Part shown: piece by piece, positions 16,907-26,281 of the stretch | Layout of the letters: every line of letters starts with the position of its first letter | Numbering within the stretch: position 1 is the stretch's first letter | Source of the DNA: Clostridium bornimense | Lineage (GTDB): Bacteria; Bacillota; Clostridia; Clostridiales; Clostridiaceae | Assembly (NCBI RefSeq): GCF_018917145.1 | Contig: NZ_JAHLOD010000006.1 | Coordinates: 1 to 64,000 of the forward strand | Length of the DNA: 64,000 nt | Reading direction: 5' to 3' | Position numbers and translations under genes: made by a program | Notes under the pieces: model-generated | Told to the model about the DNA's origin: nothing | Databases searched by the model: none | Seen by the model: only the letters and a program-made list of their open reading frames with translations

Positions 16907-17533
16907 TTATCTCCTATTCATAAGATAGGATATTGTTAATAAACTTTCACTTAAATGTACATTTTCTATAATTATATTCTCTGGAACTACTAAATCCACC
17001 GGTGCAAAATTCCATATACCTTGGACTCCACCATCAATTAATACATTGGCAATTCTTTGAGCACTATTTTGTGGTACACATAAAATTGCTATATCTATCT
17101 TTGATTCTTTTAGAAACTGATCTAAATAATCAATATCCATTATCTCTATATCTCTTATTTTTAGTCCTATTAATTTAGGATTAATATCAAATATTCCTGT
17201 TAATTTAAATCCTAATTTTTCGAAATTCATATAATTAGCAACTGCTTGACCAATATTCCCTGCTCCAATAATTATAGTATTATACTCTCTATCTAATCCT
17301 AGAATTTCACATATTTTTTTATATAGATCCCTTACATTATATCCATATCCTTGTTGCCCAAAATCTCCAAAACAGTTCAAATCTTGTCTTATCTGCGATG
17401 CAGTAAAGCCAATCTTTTCTGAAAGTTCTTTAGAAGAGATTCTGTCAACATCATTTATCATCAATTCCTTTAGATACCTTTGATATTTTGGTAATCTCCT
17501 CACTACTGCCATAGAAATCTTCTTCTTATCCAT
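16907..17533 (-). CDS. rex: Redox-sensing transcriptional repressor Rex
   Basis: A 208-residue NAD(H)-responsive repressor. The N-terminal winged helix covers about residues 1-78 and contains SSKELSEKIGFTASQIRQDL, with the family-typical FGDFGQQGYGYNV after it. The Rossmann domain has GAGNIGQA at 90-97 and a C-terminal domain-swapping helix. It sits directly upstream of its expected target operon and is read in the same direction, but from its own promoter. Confidence 0.96.
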   Translation of the reverse strand: MDKKKISMAVVRRLPKYQRYLKELMINDVDRISSKELSEKIGFTASQIRQDLNCFGDFGQQGYGYNVRDLYKKICEILGLDREYNTIIIGAGNIGQAVANYMNFEKLGFKLTGIFDINPKLIGLKIRDIEIMDIDYLDQFLKESKIDIAILCVPQNSAQRIANVLIDGGVQGIWNFAPVDLVVPENIIIENVHLSESLLTISYLMNRR

Positions 17534-17575
17534 GTCTTCACTCCCTAAAATAAATGATTTATATAAATTACTAGA

Positions 17576-17593
17576 TTGTTAAATAATTATCTA
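17576..17593. promoter_or_regulatory. Possible weaker Rex site upstream of rex
   Basis: TTGTTAAATAATTATCTA has one perfect Rex half-site and 5 of 7 matches in the other half. It sits 43 bp upstream of the rex ATG, suggesting autoregulation. Confidence 0.35.
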
Positions 17594-17696
17594 CATCTTT
17601 TAATTATACAATGTTAAAATATAAATTTACACTATAATTTAAAAACATCTACAAAAAAACTCTTTATAATAGTACAATATCTAAGAGGTGATTATT

Positions 17697-19613
17697 TTGT
17701 TTGTCATTAGTTGTAAAGACATCCATAAAAGTTATGGAATAGATGTAATACTTGAAAATATAACTTTTTCACTAAATGAAGGAGAAAAGTTAGGACTAAT
17801 TGGTGCCAATGGCGCTGGTAAATCAACTTTGTTTAAAATAATTTCTGGTGAATTATCCTATGATTCCGGTGAATGTTTTATAGATAAAAATAAAAAAGTT
17901 GGATATCTATCTCAACATCTCTCGTTACATAGTGATAATACTATTTATAGTGAGTTACTCTCTGTCTTTGATGAGTTGCTATCAATAGAAAAACAACTTC
18001 TTGATTTAGAAGAAAAGTTAAAAGAGCCTTATGACGCTAATAATTCTGATTATCACGACAGACTTATTAGTAAATTCACTACCCTTACTGATTTATATTC
18101 AATAAAAGGTGGATATACTTATAAAGGAGATATTTCCAAAGTATTAAAAGGTCTTGGCTTTACCGAAGCTGATTTTGATAAAAACATATTTATATTAAGC
18201 GGAGGTCAAAAAACTCGTGTAGCTCTTTGTAAATTACTATTAACAAATCCAGATATTCTTCTTTTAGATGAGCCTACAAACCATTTAGATTTAGATGCTA
18301 TTAATTGGCTTGAAACCTATTTAAAAGATTATAAAGGTACACTTATCATAATTTCACATGATAGATACTTCTTAGATGCTATAACAACTAAAACTATGGA
18401 AGTATTTAATGGTACATGTAGAATATACAATGGAAACTACACAAACTCTTTAGAAGAAAAGAAAAAAGCCTATGAAGCTGATTTAAAAGCTTATAATCTT
18501 CAACAAGAAGAAATAAAAAGGCAAGAAGAAATCATAAAAAAATACAGATCATTTAATAGAGAAAAGTCTATTAAAGCTGCAGAAAGTAGACAGAAATCCT
18601 TAGATAAAATTGAACGTATTAAAGCACCAGTAAAAGAAGGTCCTTCTGCTAGAATTACTTTCTTAACTTCTGTAAAAAGTGGTAACGATGTTCTTCATGT
18701 TGAAAACCTTAGTAAAAAATTCGAAACTAAAAACTTATTTTCAAACATTAGTTTTGACTTAAAAAAAGGATCTAAAACTGCAATCATTGGTGAAAATGGT
18801 CGTGGAAAAACTACATTATTTAATATAATAAGAGGTACTATTCCAAAAGATTCTGGTATCTCTGTACTAGGTAAGAATGTTAATATTGGATATTATGATC
18901 AAGAGCAAAAAAACTTATGTTTAGATAAAACTATTATAGATGAAGTTTGGGATGATTTCCCTGAACTTACTACAACTGAAATCCGTAGTGCTCTTGCAGC
19001 TTTCTTATTTAGAGGTGATGACGTCTTTAAAGAAATAAAATACTTAAGTGGTGGAGAAAGATGTAGAATTAATCTTCTAAAACTTATGCTATCTCAAAGT
19101 AACTTTTTACTATTAGACGAACCTACTAACCACCTAGACATTCCTTCAAGGGAAGCTCTAGAAGATGCTATTTTAGGATACGATGGTACTATATTAGTAA
19201 TTTCCCATGATAGATACTTCTTAAATAAAGTAGTAGATAGAATTTATGAATTAGAAGAATTTCAAATGAAAGAATATCTAGGAAATTATTCGTACTACAT
19301 TGAAAAGAAAACAAATCCAACAAGATTTGAACTTGAAGATACTTTTGATGGAAAAACCAAAACACAGATAGTAGCTGAAAAGAAGAAAAAACGTGAAGAA
19401 GAAAAAGCTGAGCGAGAAAAAAAGAAAACTTTAAAGAAAATTGAAGAAGAAATATCTAATGTTGAAGATATTTTAAAAGAACTAAATGAAAAATTATGTT
19501 TAGAAGAAATATATAGTAATCCAGAAAAATCTATTGAAATTAATAATGAAATCAAACTTAATGAAGAAAAGTTAGAATCTTTATATTCTAATTGGGAAGA
19601 ATTATCTTTATAA
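17697..19613 (+). CDS. ABC-F family ATP-binding protein
   Basis: A 638-residue soluble protein with two ABC domains and no membrane segment. Walker A is GANGAGKST at about 36-44 in the first domain and GENGRGKTT in the second; the signatures are LSGGQKTR and LSGGERCR; a linker of basic coiled coil lies between. A C-terminal Lys/Glu-rich coiled coil of about 90 residues resembles the Uup/YfmR type. ABC-F proteins act on the ribosomal E/P site, either as housekeeping factors or as antibiotic-protection factors; a housekeeping role seems likelier here. The TTG at 17697 is chosen because AGAGGTG lies 6 nt upstream and covers an alternative GTG at 17688. Confidence 0.9.
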   Translation: MFVISCKDIHKSYGIDVILENITFSLNEGEKLGLIGANGAGKSTLFKIISGELSYDSGECFIDKNKKVGYLSQHLSLHSDNTIYSELLSVFDELLSIEKQLLDLEEKLKEPYDANNSDYHDRLISKFTTLTDLYSIKGGYTYKGDISKVLKGLGFTEADFDKNIFILSGGQKTRVALCKLLLTNPDILLLDEPTNHLDLDAINWLETYLKDYKGTLIIISHDRYFLDAITTKTMEVFNGTCRIYNGNYTNSLEEKKKAYEADLKAYNLQQEEIKRQEEIIKKYRSFNREKSIKAAESRQKSLDKIERIKAPVKEGPSARITFLTSVKSGNDVLHVENLSKKFETKNLFSNISFDLKKGSKTAIIGENGRGKTTLFNIIRGTIPKDSGISVLGKNVNIGYYDQEQKNLCLDKTIIDEVWDDFPELTTTEIRSALAAFLFRGDDVFKEIKYLSGGERCRINLLKLMLSQSNFLLLDEPTNHLDIPSREALEDAILGYDGTILVISHDRYFLNKVVDRIYELEEFQMKEYLGNYSYYIEKKTNPTRFELEDTFDGKTKTQIVAEKKKKREEEKAEREKKKTLKKIEEEISNVEDILKELNEKLCLEEIYSNPEKSIEINNEIKLNEEKLESLYSNWEELSL

Positions 19614-19626
19614 TTTTGGGGGATTT

Positions 19627-20481
19627 ATGAAAAAATATATTTTTATTATCTTAACAGTAACATCATTACTACTTTGTATATTGCTTTTTACTTCATATAT
19701 AAAATGTTCTAATTTAGATTCAACATTGTCATATGATAACTTAAGTGTAAAAAATGCAGTATCATCAAAAATTGAATTAAAAAAATCTTTAAATTATGTA
19801 TCTAAACCTGTTGCTGATACTTATATACCTATATTAATGTATCACTCAATTTCAGATAGTAATCCATCTAATACATTGTTGGTTCCACCTTCTGAATTTG
19901 AAAATGAAATAGCTTGGCTACATGATAATGGCTTCACATCATTATCATTGGATGAATTATATTATTCACTAACTACAGGCAATGTTCCTGAAAAACCTGT
20001 AGTAATTACTTTTGATGATGGATATGATGATAATTATAATAGTGCATATCCAATATTAAAAAAATACGGATTTATAGGTAACTTCTTTGTTATTACTGAT
20101 TATATGGATACAAAACCAGGATTTATGACTGTCGATATGTTAAAAGAAATGCATTCTAATGGAATGGTGATAGAAAGTCATACTTCAAACCATCAAGAAC
20201 TAAAAAACCTTAGTGATGAAGATAAAAAAACATCTATAAAAAATGCACAAGACTTTCTTAAAGAAAAGCTTAATATAGATAGTAAATTCCTATGTTATCC
20301 TGTTGGTAGATATGATGAAGCTACTAAAAATGTTGCTTCATCACTTGGAGTCAAATTAGCAGTAACAACAGAACCAGGATTAGCTAACATGAATCAAGGA
20401 TTAACCTCATTAAAAAGAGTTAGAATATCTCCAATGTCTTTAGACGCATTCAAAAGTAACTTTAAATCTTTTACAAATTAA
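19627..20481 (+). CDS. Membrane-anchored polysaccharide deacetylase
   Basis: A 284-residue protein with an N-terminal signal anchor (about 4-25) and an extracellular NodB-homology domain. It has MYHS at 71-74, motif 1 TFDDGYD with its catalytic and metal aspartates at 128-134, and motif 2 SHTSNH with the metal histidines at 184-189. It probably removes N-acetyl groups from cell wall peptidoglycan or an exopolysaccharide. It is 13 bp after the ABC-F gene and may be cotranscribed. Confidence 0.9.
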   Translation: MKKYIFIILTVTSLLLCILLFTSYIKCSNLDSTLSYDNLSVKNAVSSKIELKKSLNYVSKPVADTYIPILMYHSISDSNPSNTLLVPPSEFENEIAWLHDNGFTSLSLDELYYSLTTGNVPEKPVVITFDDGYDDNYNSAYPILKKYGFIGNFFVITDYMDTKPGFMTVDMLKEMHSNGMVIESHTSNHQELKNLSDEDKKTSIKNAQDFLKEKLNIDSKFLCYPVGRYDEATKNVASSLGVKLAVTTEPGLANMNQGLTSLKRVRISPMSLDAFKSNFKSFTN

Positions 20482-20489
20482 CAGCAAGA

Positions 20490-20642
20490 AAGATTCTAAG
20501 TGGAACAATTTTGTGTATAGAATAAGTTAGTTATATTTGATATATAACTATTACGAGGGGCTAATGAAGGCTGTGCCTTGTATCATAATAAAAGGAGGTA
20601 TCGCTCTAACAACTTTTCATTTGTTAATGCGACACCTCCTTT
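20490..20642 (-). repeat. Inverted partial copy of the long intergenic repeat
   Basis: Read on the minus strand this starts with the hairpin AAAGGAGGTGTCGCATTAAC... (head at 20591-20642). It continues with GATACAAGGCACAGCCTTC and ATTAGCCCCTCGTAAT, and ends TACACAAAATTGTTCCACTT then AGAATCTT. The same run of words, with small changes, is in the copy at 53451-53812. The hairpin also stands as a terminator between two convergent genes. Confidence 0.8.
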
Positions 20643-20661
20643 ATTCAATTAACAACTTTCT

Positions 20662-22017
20662 TTAACGCTTCTTGAAATACTTATCTGTTTCATAAGCAAC
20701 TATTCCACTAAGAGCTATTAAAGCTATCAAATTTGGTATTGCCATAAGACCATTTACTATATCTGCTAAAACAAATATTAAATTTAATGGCAAAAATCCG
20801 CCTATAGCTATTAATATTATGTATATATATCTATAAGGTCTAATTCCTTCTATTCCAAAAATATATTCAATGCATCTTTCACCATAGTAATTCCATCCTA
20901 ATATAGTCGTAAATGCAAAAAAAATCAATCCAATGTTAACAATATATTTTCCAAGATAAGCTATTGGTATTCCTAACTTAAAAGCTTCAGTAGTCAATTC
21001 TGCTCCTTCTAATGCAACATTATCCCAAACTCCAGTAACTATTAATGCAAGTCCTGTCATTGTACAAATTATTATTGTATCAAAAAAGGTACCTGTCATT
21101 GTTATTAGTCCTTGCTTTACCGGTGATTTAGTCTTTGCAGCAGCTGCGGCAATTGGTGCACTACCAAGCCCTGCTTCATTTGAAAAAACTCCTCTACCTA
21201 TACCTCTTTGCATTGCAACTACCACTGTTATCCCAGTACTTCCACCTAATGCTGCCTTTGGATTAAATGCACTAGTTATAATAAGTAATATTGCTTCTGG
21301 AAGTTCTCTAATATTCAATATCAATAAAAATATTACTCCCACAATGTAGAATATAGCCATAAAAGGCACAATAGTTTCTGTTACCTTTGATATTCTTTTT
21401 ACACCACCTAATGTGACAATTGCAACAACAACAGTAACAATGATAGCCGTTACTACTAGTGGCACATTAAACAATATTTTTGTTGACTTAGATATGGCAT
21501 TTACTTGTGCAAATGTACCAATTCCAAAACATGCAACACACACTCCAAAAAAAGCAAAAATCTTTCCCAGCCACTTTACCCCTAAGCCTTTTTCAATATA
21601 ATACATAGGTCCACCGGACATCTCTCCATTTTCATCTACTATCCTATATTTTATTGCTAAAACACCTTCTGCATATTTTGTAGCCATACCAAAGAATGCT
21701 GCAATCCACATCCAAAATAATGCCCCTGGTCCACCAAATTGTATTGCCGTAGCTACTCCTACAATATTACCAGTACCAATAGTTGAAGATAATGCTGTGC
21801 ATAAAGCGGCAAATGAGGATATATCACCTTTAGCTTTATCATCATTTTTTTCATCATCTTTTCCAAAAACACATTTTAATGCTAACGGTAGCTTAAAAAC
21901 CTGAAGTAATTTTAACTTCATAGTTAAATATATTCCTGTTCCCACCAATAATATAAGTAATGGCGGTCCCCATACTACCCTGTTAACTTTTTCAAAAACT
22001 TCTGTTAGTGTTTCCAT
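20662..22017 (-). CDS. AGCS family sodium:alanine/glycine symporter
   Basis: A 451-residue membrane carrier with about 10-11 helices. It includes STIGTGNIVGVATAI and GRGVFSNEAGLGSAPIAAA, both hallmarks of the alanine/glycine:cation symporter family. The ATG at 22017 is preferred to one 21 bp earlier because GAGGAGG lies 4 nt upstream and would otherwise be coding. It is preceded by a tandem glycine riboswitch, so glycine is the probable substrate. Monocistronic. Confidence 0.93.
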   Translation of the reverse strand: METLTEVFEKVNRVVWGPPLLILLVGTGIYLTMKLKLLQVFKLPLALKCVFGKDDEKNDDKAKGDISSFAALCTALSSTIGTGNIVGVATAIQFGGPGALFWMWIAAFFGMATKYAEGVLAIKYRIVDENGEMSGGPMYYIEKGLGVKWLGKIFAFFGVCVACFGIGTFAQVNAISKSTKILFNVPLVVTAIIVTVVVAIVTLGGVKRISKVTETIVPFMAIFYIVGVIFLLILNIRELPEAILLIITSAFNPKAALGGSTGITVVVAMQRGIGRGVFSNEAGLGSAPIAAAAAKTKSPVKQGLITMTGTFFDTIIICTMTGLALIVTGVWDNVALEGAELTTEAFKLGIPIAYLGKYIVNIGLIFFAFTTILGWNYYGERCIEYIFGIEGIRPYRYIYIILIAIGGFLPLNLIFVLADIVNGLMAIPNLIALIALSGIVAYETDKYFKKR

Positions 22018-22074
22018 ATTTTCCTCCTCAATATACACTTTTGAGAAGATCGGAGTTTACTTATTCAATTTTTT

Positions 22075-22256
22075 CTCCTCTCCCCTGTCCTTTTACCTGA
22101 GAGTTTCAATAGATTTATAACCTATTTTGCTCCTTCGGTGCTCATATTTATCTATGAGTCTCTCCAAGGGCTCGTCCAATTACGGTCCATATCTTAACGA
22201 TGCCTGAAAGTTTTTTCATCTTCGGCGGACTAATCCTCTCCCGCAATCTTCATCCG
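22075..22256 (-). ncRNA. Tandem glycine riboswitch
   Basis: On the minus strand two aptamers follow each other. The first opens GCGGGAGAGG and includes GCCGAAGATGAAAAAAC and TTTCAGGCA. The second opens GGAGAGACTCA and includes GCACCGAAGGAGCAAA, then AAACTCTCAGGTAAAAGGAC. These are the conserved glycine-aptamer cores. It ends about 60 nt before the symporter start. I did not resolve the expression platform. Confidence 0.93.
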
Positions 22257-22454
22257 AACACTTTTTTCTTGTAAATTATATTATTATTTTTTATTATAAT
22301 CAAGTATTTATATACCATTATATATAAAAATATTCAATATTATAATCCCTAATTTTCCTACTATTATTATCTTTTCCTATGTAATCATCACAATACCTTT
22401 TTAATTATATTATTTTTTGTTATAATTGTAATATATTTAAGGAGGTATACTTAT

Positions 22455-23417
22455 ATGTTTAGACTTTCTACATTGTTAGAATTTGATGAAATTGTTGTAC
22501 AATGCCACGATAATCCAGATGCTGATACTATAGCCTCCGGTTACGGATTATATTGTTATTTTAAGTCCTACAATAAATCTGTAAAACTAATTTACTCTGG
22601 AAATATTATTACAAAACCAAATATTATTCTTATGATAGAATTATTAAAAATACCTCTAGAGCATGTTAATACATTAAAAAAAACTAATCTTTTAATTACT
22701 GTTGATTGCCAATATGGTCAAGCAAACGTTACAAAATTCTCCGCAGAAAACATTTGCATTATTGATCATCACGTAACAACCAATACTACTTCAGACTTTA
22801 GTTGTGTATATTCAAATTTAGCCAGTTGTTCTACCCTTATATGGACACTTTTAAATAACGAAAACTTTCCGCTTAATGATACTTCTATATCTACAGCGCT
22901 ATATTATGGGTTGTTGACTGACTCAAACAACTTTTCAGAACTATATAACGAATATGACAGATCAATGAAAGATTCTCTTGTTTTTGATATTTATATTATT
23001 AAACAACTTATTAACTCAAATTTATCTTTAAATGACTTAACTATAGCTGGATTGGCATTACTAAATTGTAAAATGAATAAAAAAAATAGATTTGCAACCT
23101 TTAAGTCGGACCCTTGCGATCCGAATATACTTGGGTTTATAAGTGATTTAGCAATTCAAGTTGATACTATAGACACTTGCATTGTATATTTTGAAAATGA
23201 TGATGGAATTAAATTTTCTATAAGAAGTTGTAATGATAAACCTAAGGCTACTGAACTGGCTGCATATCTTTCTAAAAATTATGGTTCTAGCGGAGGTCAT
23301 GGTCATAAAGCTGGCGGTTTTATCAGTGCTGAATCTTTCTATAAAATACATAAGTCTATTAATATGTCTAATTACATAAACAATAAAACAGAAGAATTTT
23401 TTCTTTATATTAGTTAA
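22455..23417 (+). CDS. DHH/DHHA1 family phosphoesterase
   Basis: A 320-residue protein with the DHH layout. Motif 1 HDNPDADTIASG is at about 18-29, ITVDCQ is in the middle, and the name-giving DHH is at about 105-107 (IIDHHVT). A C-terminal DHHA1 domain has the GSSGGHGHKAGG signature. Relatives include NrnA/PAP phosphatase and c-di-AMP phosphodiesterases; this one has no membrane or GGDEF parts. The substrate is unresolved: nanoRNA or a small phosphodiester is likely. It has a strong AAGGAGG site and converges on the radical SAM gene. Confidence 0.85.
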   Translation: MFRLSTLLEFDEIVVQCHDNPDADTIASGYGLYCYFKSYNKSVKLIYSGNIITKPNIILMIELLKIPLEHVNTLKKTNLLITVDCQYGQANVTKFSAENICIIDHHVTTNTTSDFSCVYSNLASCSTLIWTLLNNENFPLNDTSISTALYYGLLTDSNNFSELYNEYDRSMKDSLVFDIYIIKQLINSNLSLNDLTIAGLALLNCKMNKKNRFATFKSDPCDPNILGFISDLAIQVDTIDTCIVYFENDDGIKFSIRSCNDKPKATELAAYLSKNYGSSGGHGHKAGGFISAESFYKIHKSINMSNYINNKTEEFFLYIS

Positions 23418-23426
23418 TAGCGAAAC

Positions 23427-23459
23427 GGAGTATAAGAACACTATTTGTTCCTATACTCC
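23427..23459. terminator. Bidirectional terminator
   Basis: GGAGTATAAGAACA and TGTTCCTATACTCC form a stem with one mismatch and a 5-nt loop between two convergent genes. It overlaps the last codons of the radical SAM gene. Confidence 0.7.
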
Positions 23460-24356
23460 TTCTCCATTAAATTCAGGTATATAACTTTCTATATTCGTTC
23501 CTTCATCTTGTACAAAAGCATTTTCTACTCCTAACTTTATTGCATAGTTAATAAGACTATCATAATGTCTTTTATCTAAATATTTGTTTATTTCCTCATA
23601 TTTATTTGCATTATTTAATGGAATGTATTGATTCATTATACTTATATATATTTTATCTCCATATCGATTATATAAATAATCAATTATTTTTTTAGAGTCA
23701 AACAATAATCCTGGTAACATTAAATGTCTAACAATAACACCTCTTTTCATTATATTATTTTCATCAAATATTGGACTTCCTACTTGTGATACCATTTCAT
23801 CAATAGCCTTAGTTGCAAAAAAACTATATCCTTTTGCATTAGAGTACCTAAGTGAAAACTTATCATTAAAATACTTAAAATCCGGTAGATATATATCAAC
23901 ATAACCATGTAGTAGCTTCAAAGTTTCTATTTTCTCATATCCACTTGTGTTATATACTACAGGAATATTTAGACCTTTCTCCTTTGCAAGATCTAACGCT
24001 GATATTATTTGAGGAATATATTGTGTAGCTGTTACAAGATTTATATTATTTGCACCTTTATCTTGCAACTCTAAAAATATATCGCTTAATCTTGATATTG
24101 AGACTTCCTTTCCTACACCTTCTTGACTTATAACATGATTCTGACAAAATACACATCCAAGGGTACAATTTGAAAAAAATACTGTTCCAGAACCATTTAT
24201 TCCCGATATACATGGCTCTTCCCACTTGTGAAGTGCTGCTCTTGAAATTTTTACTTCACTTCCTGATTTACAGAACCCAACCTTTCCTTCAAGTCTATTA
24301 ACACCACATTCTCTTGGGCATAATTTGCAATTCTCTAGTAATTTTATTTTATCCAT
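23451..24356 (-). CDS. PflA-like radical SAM protein
   Basis: A 301-residue protein. An N-terminal cysteine-containing segment (CKLCPRECGVNR) precedes the radical SAM core with CTLGCVFCQNH (CxxxCxxC) at about 64-74. The family resembles the uncharacterised PflA-like radical SAM proteins (COG1313), not a true pyruvate formate-lyase activase. The substrate is unknown. Its ATG overlaps the stop of the upstream nitroreductase gene, so the two are translationally coupled. Confidence 0.85.
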   Translation of the reverse strand: MDKIKLLENCKLCPRECGVNRLEGKVGFCKSGSEVKISRAALHKWEEPCISGINGSGTVFFSNCTLGCVFCQNHVISQEGVGKEVSISRLSDIFLELQDKGANNINLVTATQYIPQIISALDLAKEKGLNIPVVYNTSGYEKIETLKLLHGYVDIYLPDFKYFNDKFSLRYSNAKGYSFFATKAIDEMVSQVGSPIFDENNIMKRGVIVRHLMLPGLLFDSKKIIDYLYNRYGDKIYISIMNQYIPLNNANKYEEINKYLDKRHYDSLINYAIKLGVENAFVQDEGTNIESYIPEFNGEGV

Positions 24357-24904
24357 TAATATTTATTAACTCCCATTATATCATTTATGTCTTTTCTTAC
24401 CTTTTTTCTTGGATTTTCATCACCACTATATCCAATAGAAATTATTAAATCTATTTCCTTATTTTTAGGTATATTTAATGTCTTTCTAATCTCCTTTTCT
24501 TTAAACCATCCCATTATACAAGTACCTAATCCTATATATGTAGCATATAGACATATATTTTCTATTGCCATTCCCATATCCAATGATGTAAAATCCTTTT
24601 TCTTTACTATTTCCCCTATTTTAGATGTAAGATTTCTTTTCTCTCTTATTGCTACAATAAAAGCCGGTGTTTGTAGCACAAATTTATTCATACCAATAAG
24701 CTGATCATATACACATTTTCTAAGCTCATTAACTTTTGATTCTTCATCAACAATAACAAATTTCCATGGCTGTGCATTACAAGCAGATGGTGCTACTCTA
24801 CCAGCTTCAATACACTGAATTAGTTTTTCTCTTTCGACCTTTTTATCTATATAATTTCTTGTACTTTCTCTTTTTAATAATAATTCATTAAAATCCATCC
24901 ACAT
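24356..24904 (-). CDS. Nitroreductase family protein
   Basis: A 182-residue FMN enzyme of the nitroreductase fold. RESTRNY near the N-terminus, AGRVAPSACNAQPWKFVIV for FMN binding, and GLGTCIMGWF toward the end are typical. The start at 24904 is chosen because AGGAGA precedes it and an upstream GTG would put that site in the coding region. It is coupled to the downstream radical SAM gene. The natural substrate is unknown. Confidence 0.88.
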   Translation of the reverse strand: MWMDFNELLLKRESTRNYIDKKVEREKLIQCIEAGRVAPSACNAQPWKFVIVDEESKVNELRKCVYDQLIGMNKFVLQTPAFIVAIREKRNLTSKIGEIVKKKDFTSLDMGMAIENICLYATYIGLGTCIMGWFKEKEIRKTLNIPKNKEIDLIISIGYSGDENPRKKVRKDINDIMGVNKY

Positions 24905-24959
24905 ATTTCTCCTAATCACTTATTTCAATTATATTTATATATACATTATAATATAAAAA

Positions 24960-24997
24960 TAAAGTACTTTCTCAACAAGCTGAAAAAATACTTTTTT
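24960..24997 (-). terminator. Probable terminator of the pentapeptide-protein gene
   Basis: AAAGTACTTTCTCA pairs imperfectly with TGAAAAAATACTTT and a T run follows on the minus strand, just past the gene ending at 25006. Confidence 0.45.
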
Positions 24998-25005
24998 CTA
25001 TACTA

Positions 25006-26196
25006 CTATCTAATTATTTTTCTTGTTATTGTTCCTATACCAATTCCCATCATTATAGCTCCTAATAACATTTCAATATCACCTAATATATATGTATTTT
25101 CTAATGGCTCTCCAGCATTGTATCCAGCACCAGTAAAAGCTCCTACACTAGAATCAAAAGCTATTTTAAAATCATTGAAAAACTTTATAAAAGAAAAGTT
25201 TTTTATGTTATTGATAGTATATTTAACTATATCTCCCTCTATATCTAATCCTAAAATTAGAAAAAGTAAAGCAAAAACTACAATTATAACTAAAGAAGAA
25301 ATAGCTGCATTTTCTGGTCTTTCCCCATAACCACAGGAAAACCAATATATATATGATAATATCTTTGGCACTAACTTTAATGTTTTTCTTTGAACCGATT
25401 TACAAAGAAAATAATATTCACCAAAGTTATTATTTAAATTATTTTCCTTAAACTTATCTGCTAAAGTTTCATATACATGATAAATTCCTTCATATTCATC
25501 TCTATTATTTTCTCTTAACTTAATCTTATCAAAAAATGTTTTCTCATCAAAACTACTTTTTCCTTCATCTAAAAAATCTAAATCTTTTATATAAGTATTT
25601 ATCGTTTTAAATCCTCTCATATTACTATCTTGAATTTTAATTCCATTTATTATAGTGTCCTTTATAATCACACTACTTAAATTATTATTTTCAAAACAAA
25701 TATTAGATAACTCATTGCCATCAAATATAGCAAAGCCCAGATTACAATCTAAAAACTTACAATATAGTTTACTTTCTCTAAACTCTGTTGATAAATTATA
25801 GGTATAGTTTAATGATGGTACCTCTTCACTCTCTTTCTTTAAGAAACAACATCCTTCAAAAACTACACCACCACCGCTAAAATTACATTTATCAAATAGG
25901 CACCCTATAAAATTGCAGTTTTTAAACTTTACATTATAGAACTTGCATTCTATAAACTTACAACATATTATATCTATATTAGATATTTCTATAAATTCAT
26001 CTTCTTTTTTCACTCCCTTTTCACCAATGAAATTATTGGTAATTGTATTAAAACTATATTTATTATCAGCTTGGAGCTTTCCTGCCTTATTTTTATCTTT
26101 ATAGATTTCATCATATATTTTTTTATTATTTTCTCTTCTCTTATTTAATTGATCCTTCGCAACAAAAACCTCTTCTTTGAAATTAATATAGCTCAT
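25006..26196 (-). CDS. Pentapeptide-repeat membrane protein
   Basis: A 396-residue protein. Residues about 70-200 hold imperfect pentapeptide repeats, rich in Cys, Phe and Asn, with a CxF pattern (CKFIECKFYNVKFKNCNF), which would form a beta-helix. A charged linker follows. The C-terminal 100 residues have two hydrophobic helices (AISSLVIIVVFALLFLIL, and MLLGAIMMGIGIGTI at the end) flanking an amphipathic stretch ending FTGAGYNAGEP, which resembles a pore-loop region of two-helix channels. The start at 26196 follows AAGAGG. Function unknown; a channel-like role is only a guess. Confidence 0.75.
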   Translation of the reverse strand: MSYINFKEEVFVAKDQLNKRRENNKKIYDEIYKDKNKAGKLQADNKYSFNTITNNFIGEKGVKKEDEFIEISNIDIICCKFIECKFYNVKFKNCNFIGCLFDKCNFSGGGVVFEGCCFLKKESEEVPSLNYTYNLSTEFRESKLYCKFLDCNLGFAIFDGNELSNICFENNNLSSVIIKDTIINGIKIQDSNMRGFKTINTYIKDLDFLDEGKSSFDEKTFFDKIKLRENNRDEYEGIYHVYETLADKFKENNLNNNFGEYYFLCKSVQRKTLKLVPKILSYIYWFSCGYGERPENAAISSLVIIVVFALLFLILGLDIEGDIVKYTINNIKNFSFIKFFNDFKIAFDSSVGAFTGAGYNAGEPLENTYILGDIEMLLGAIMMGIGIGTITRKIIR

Positions 26197-26281
26197 AATA
26201 ATACCTCTTATCAATATTTTTTTATTATTATTTTCTACATCAGTAAGAAATTTATTCTAAAAAATAAAGCCTTATATATAT

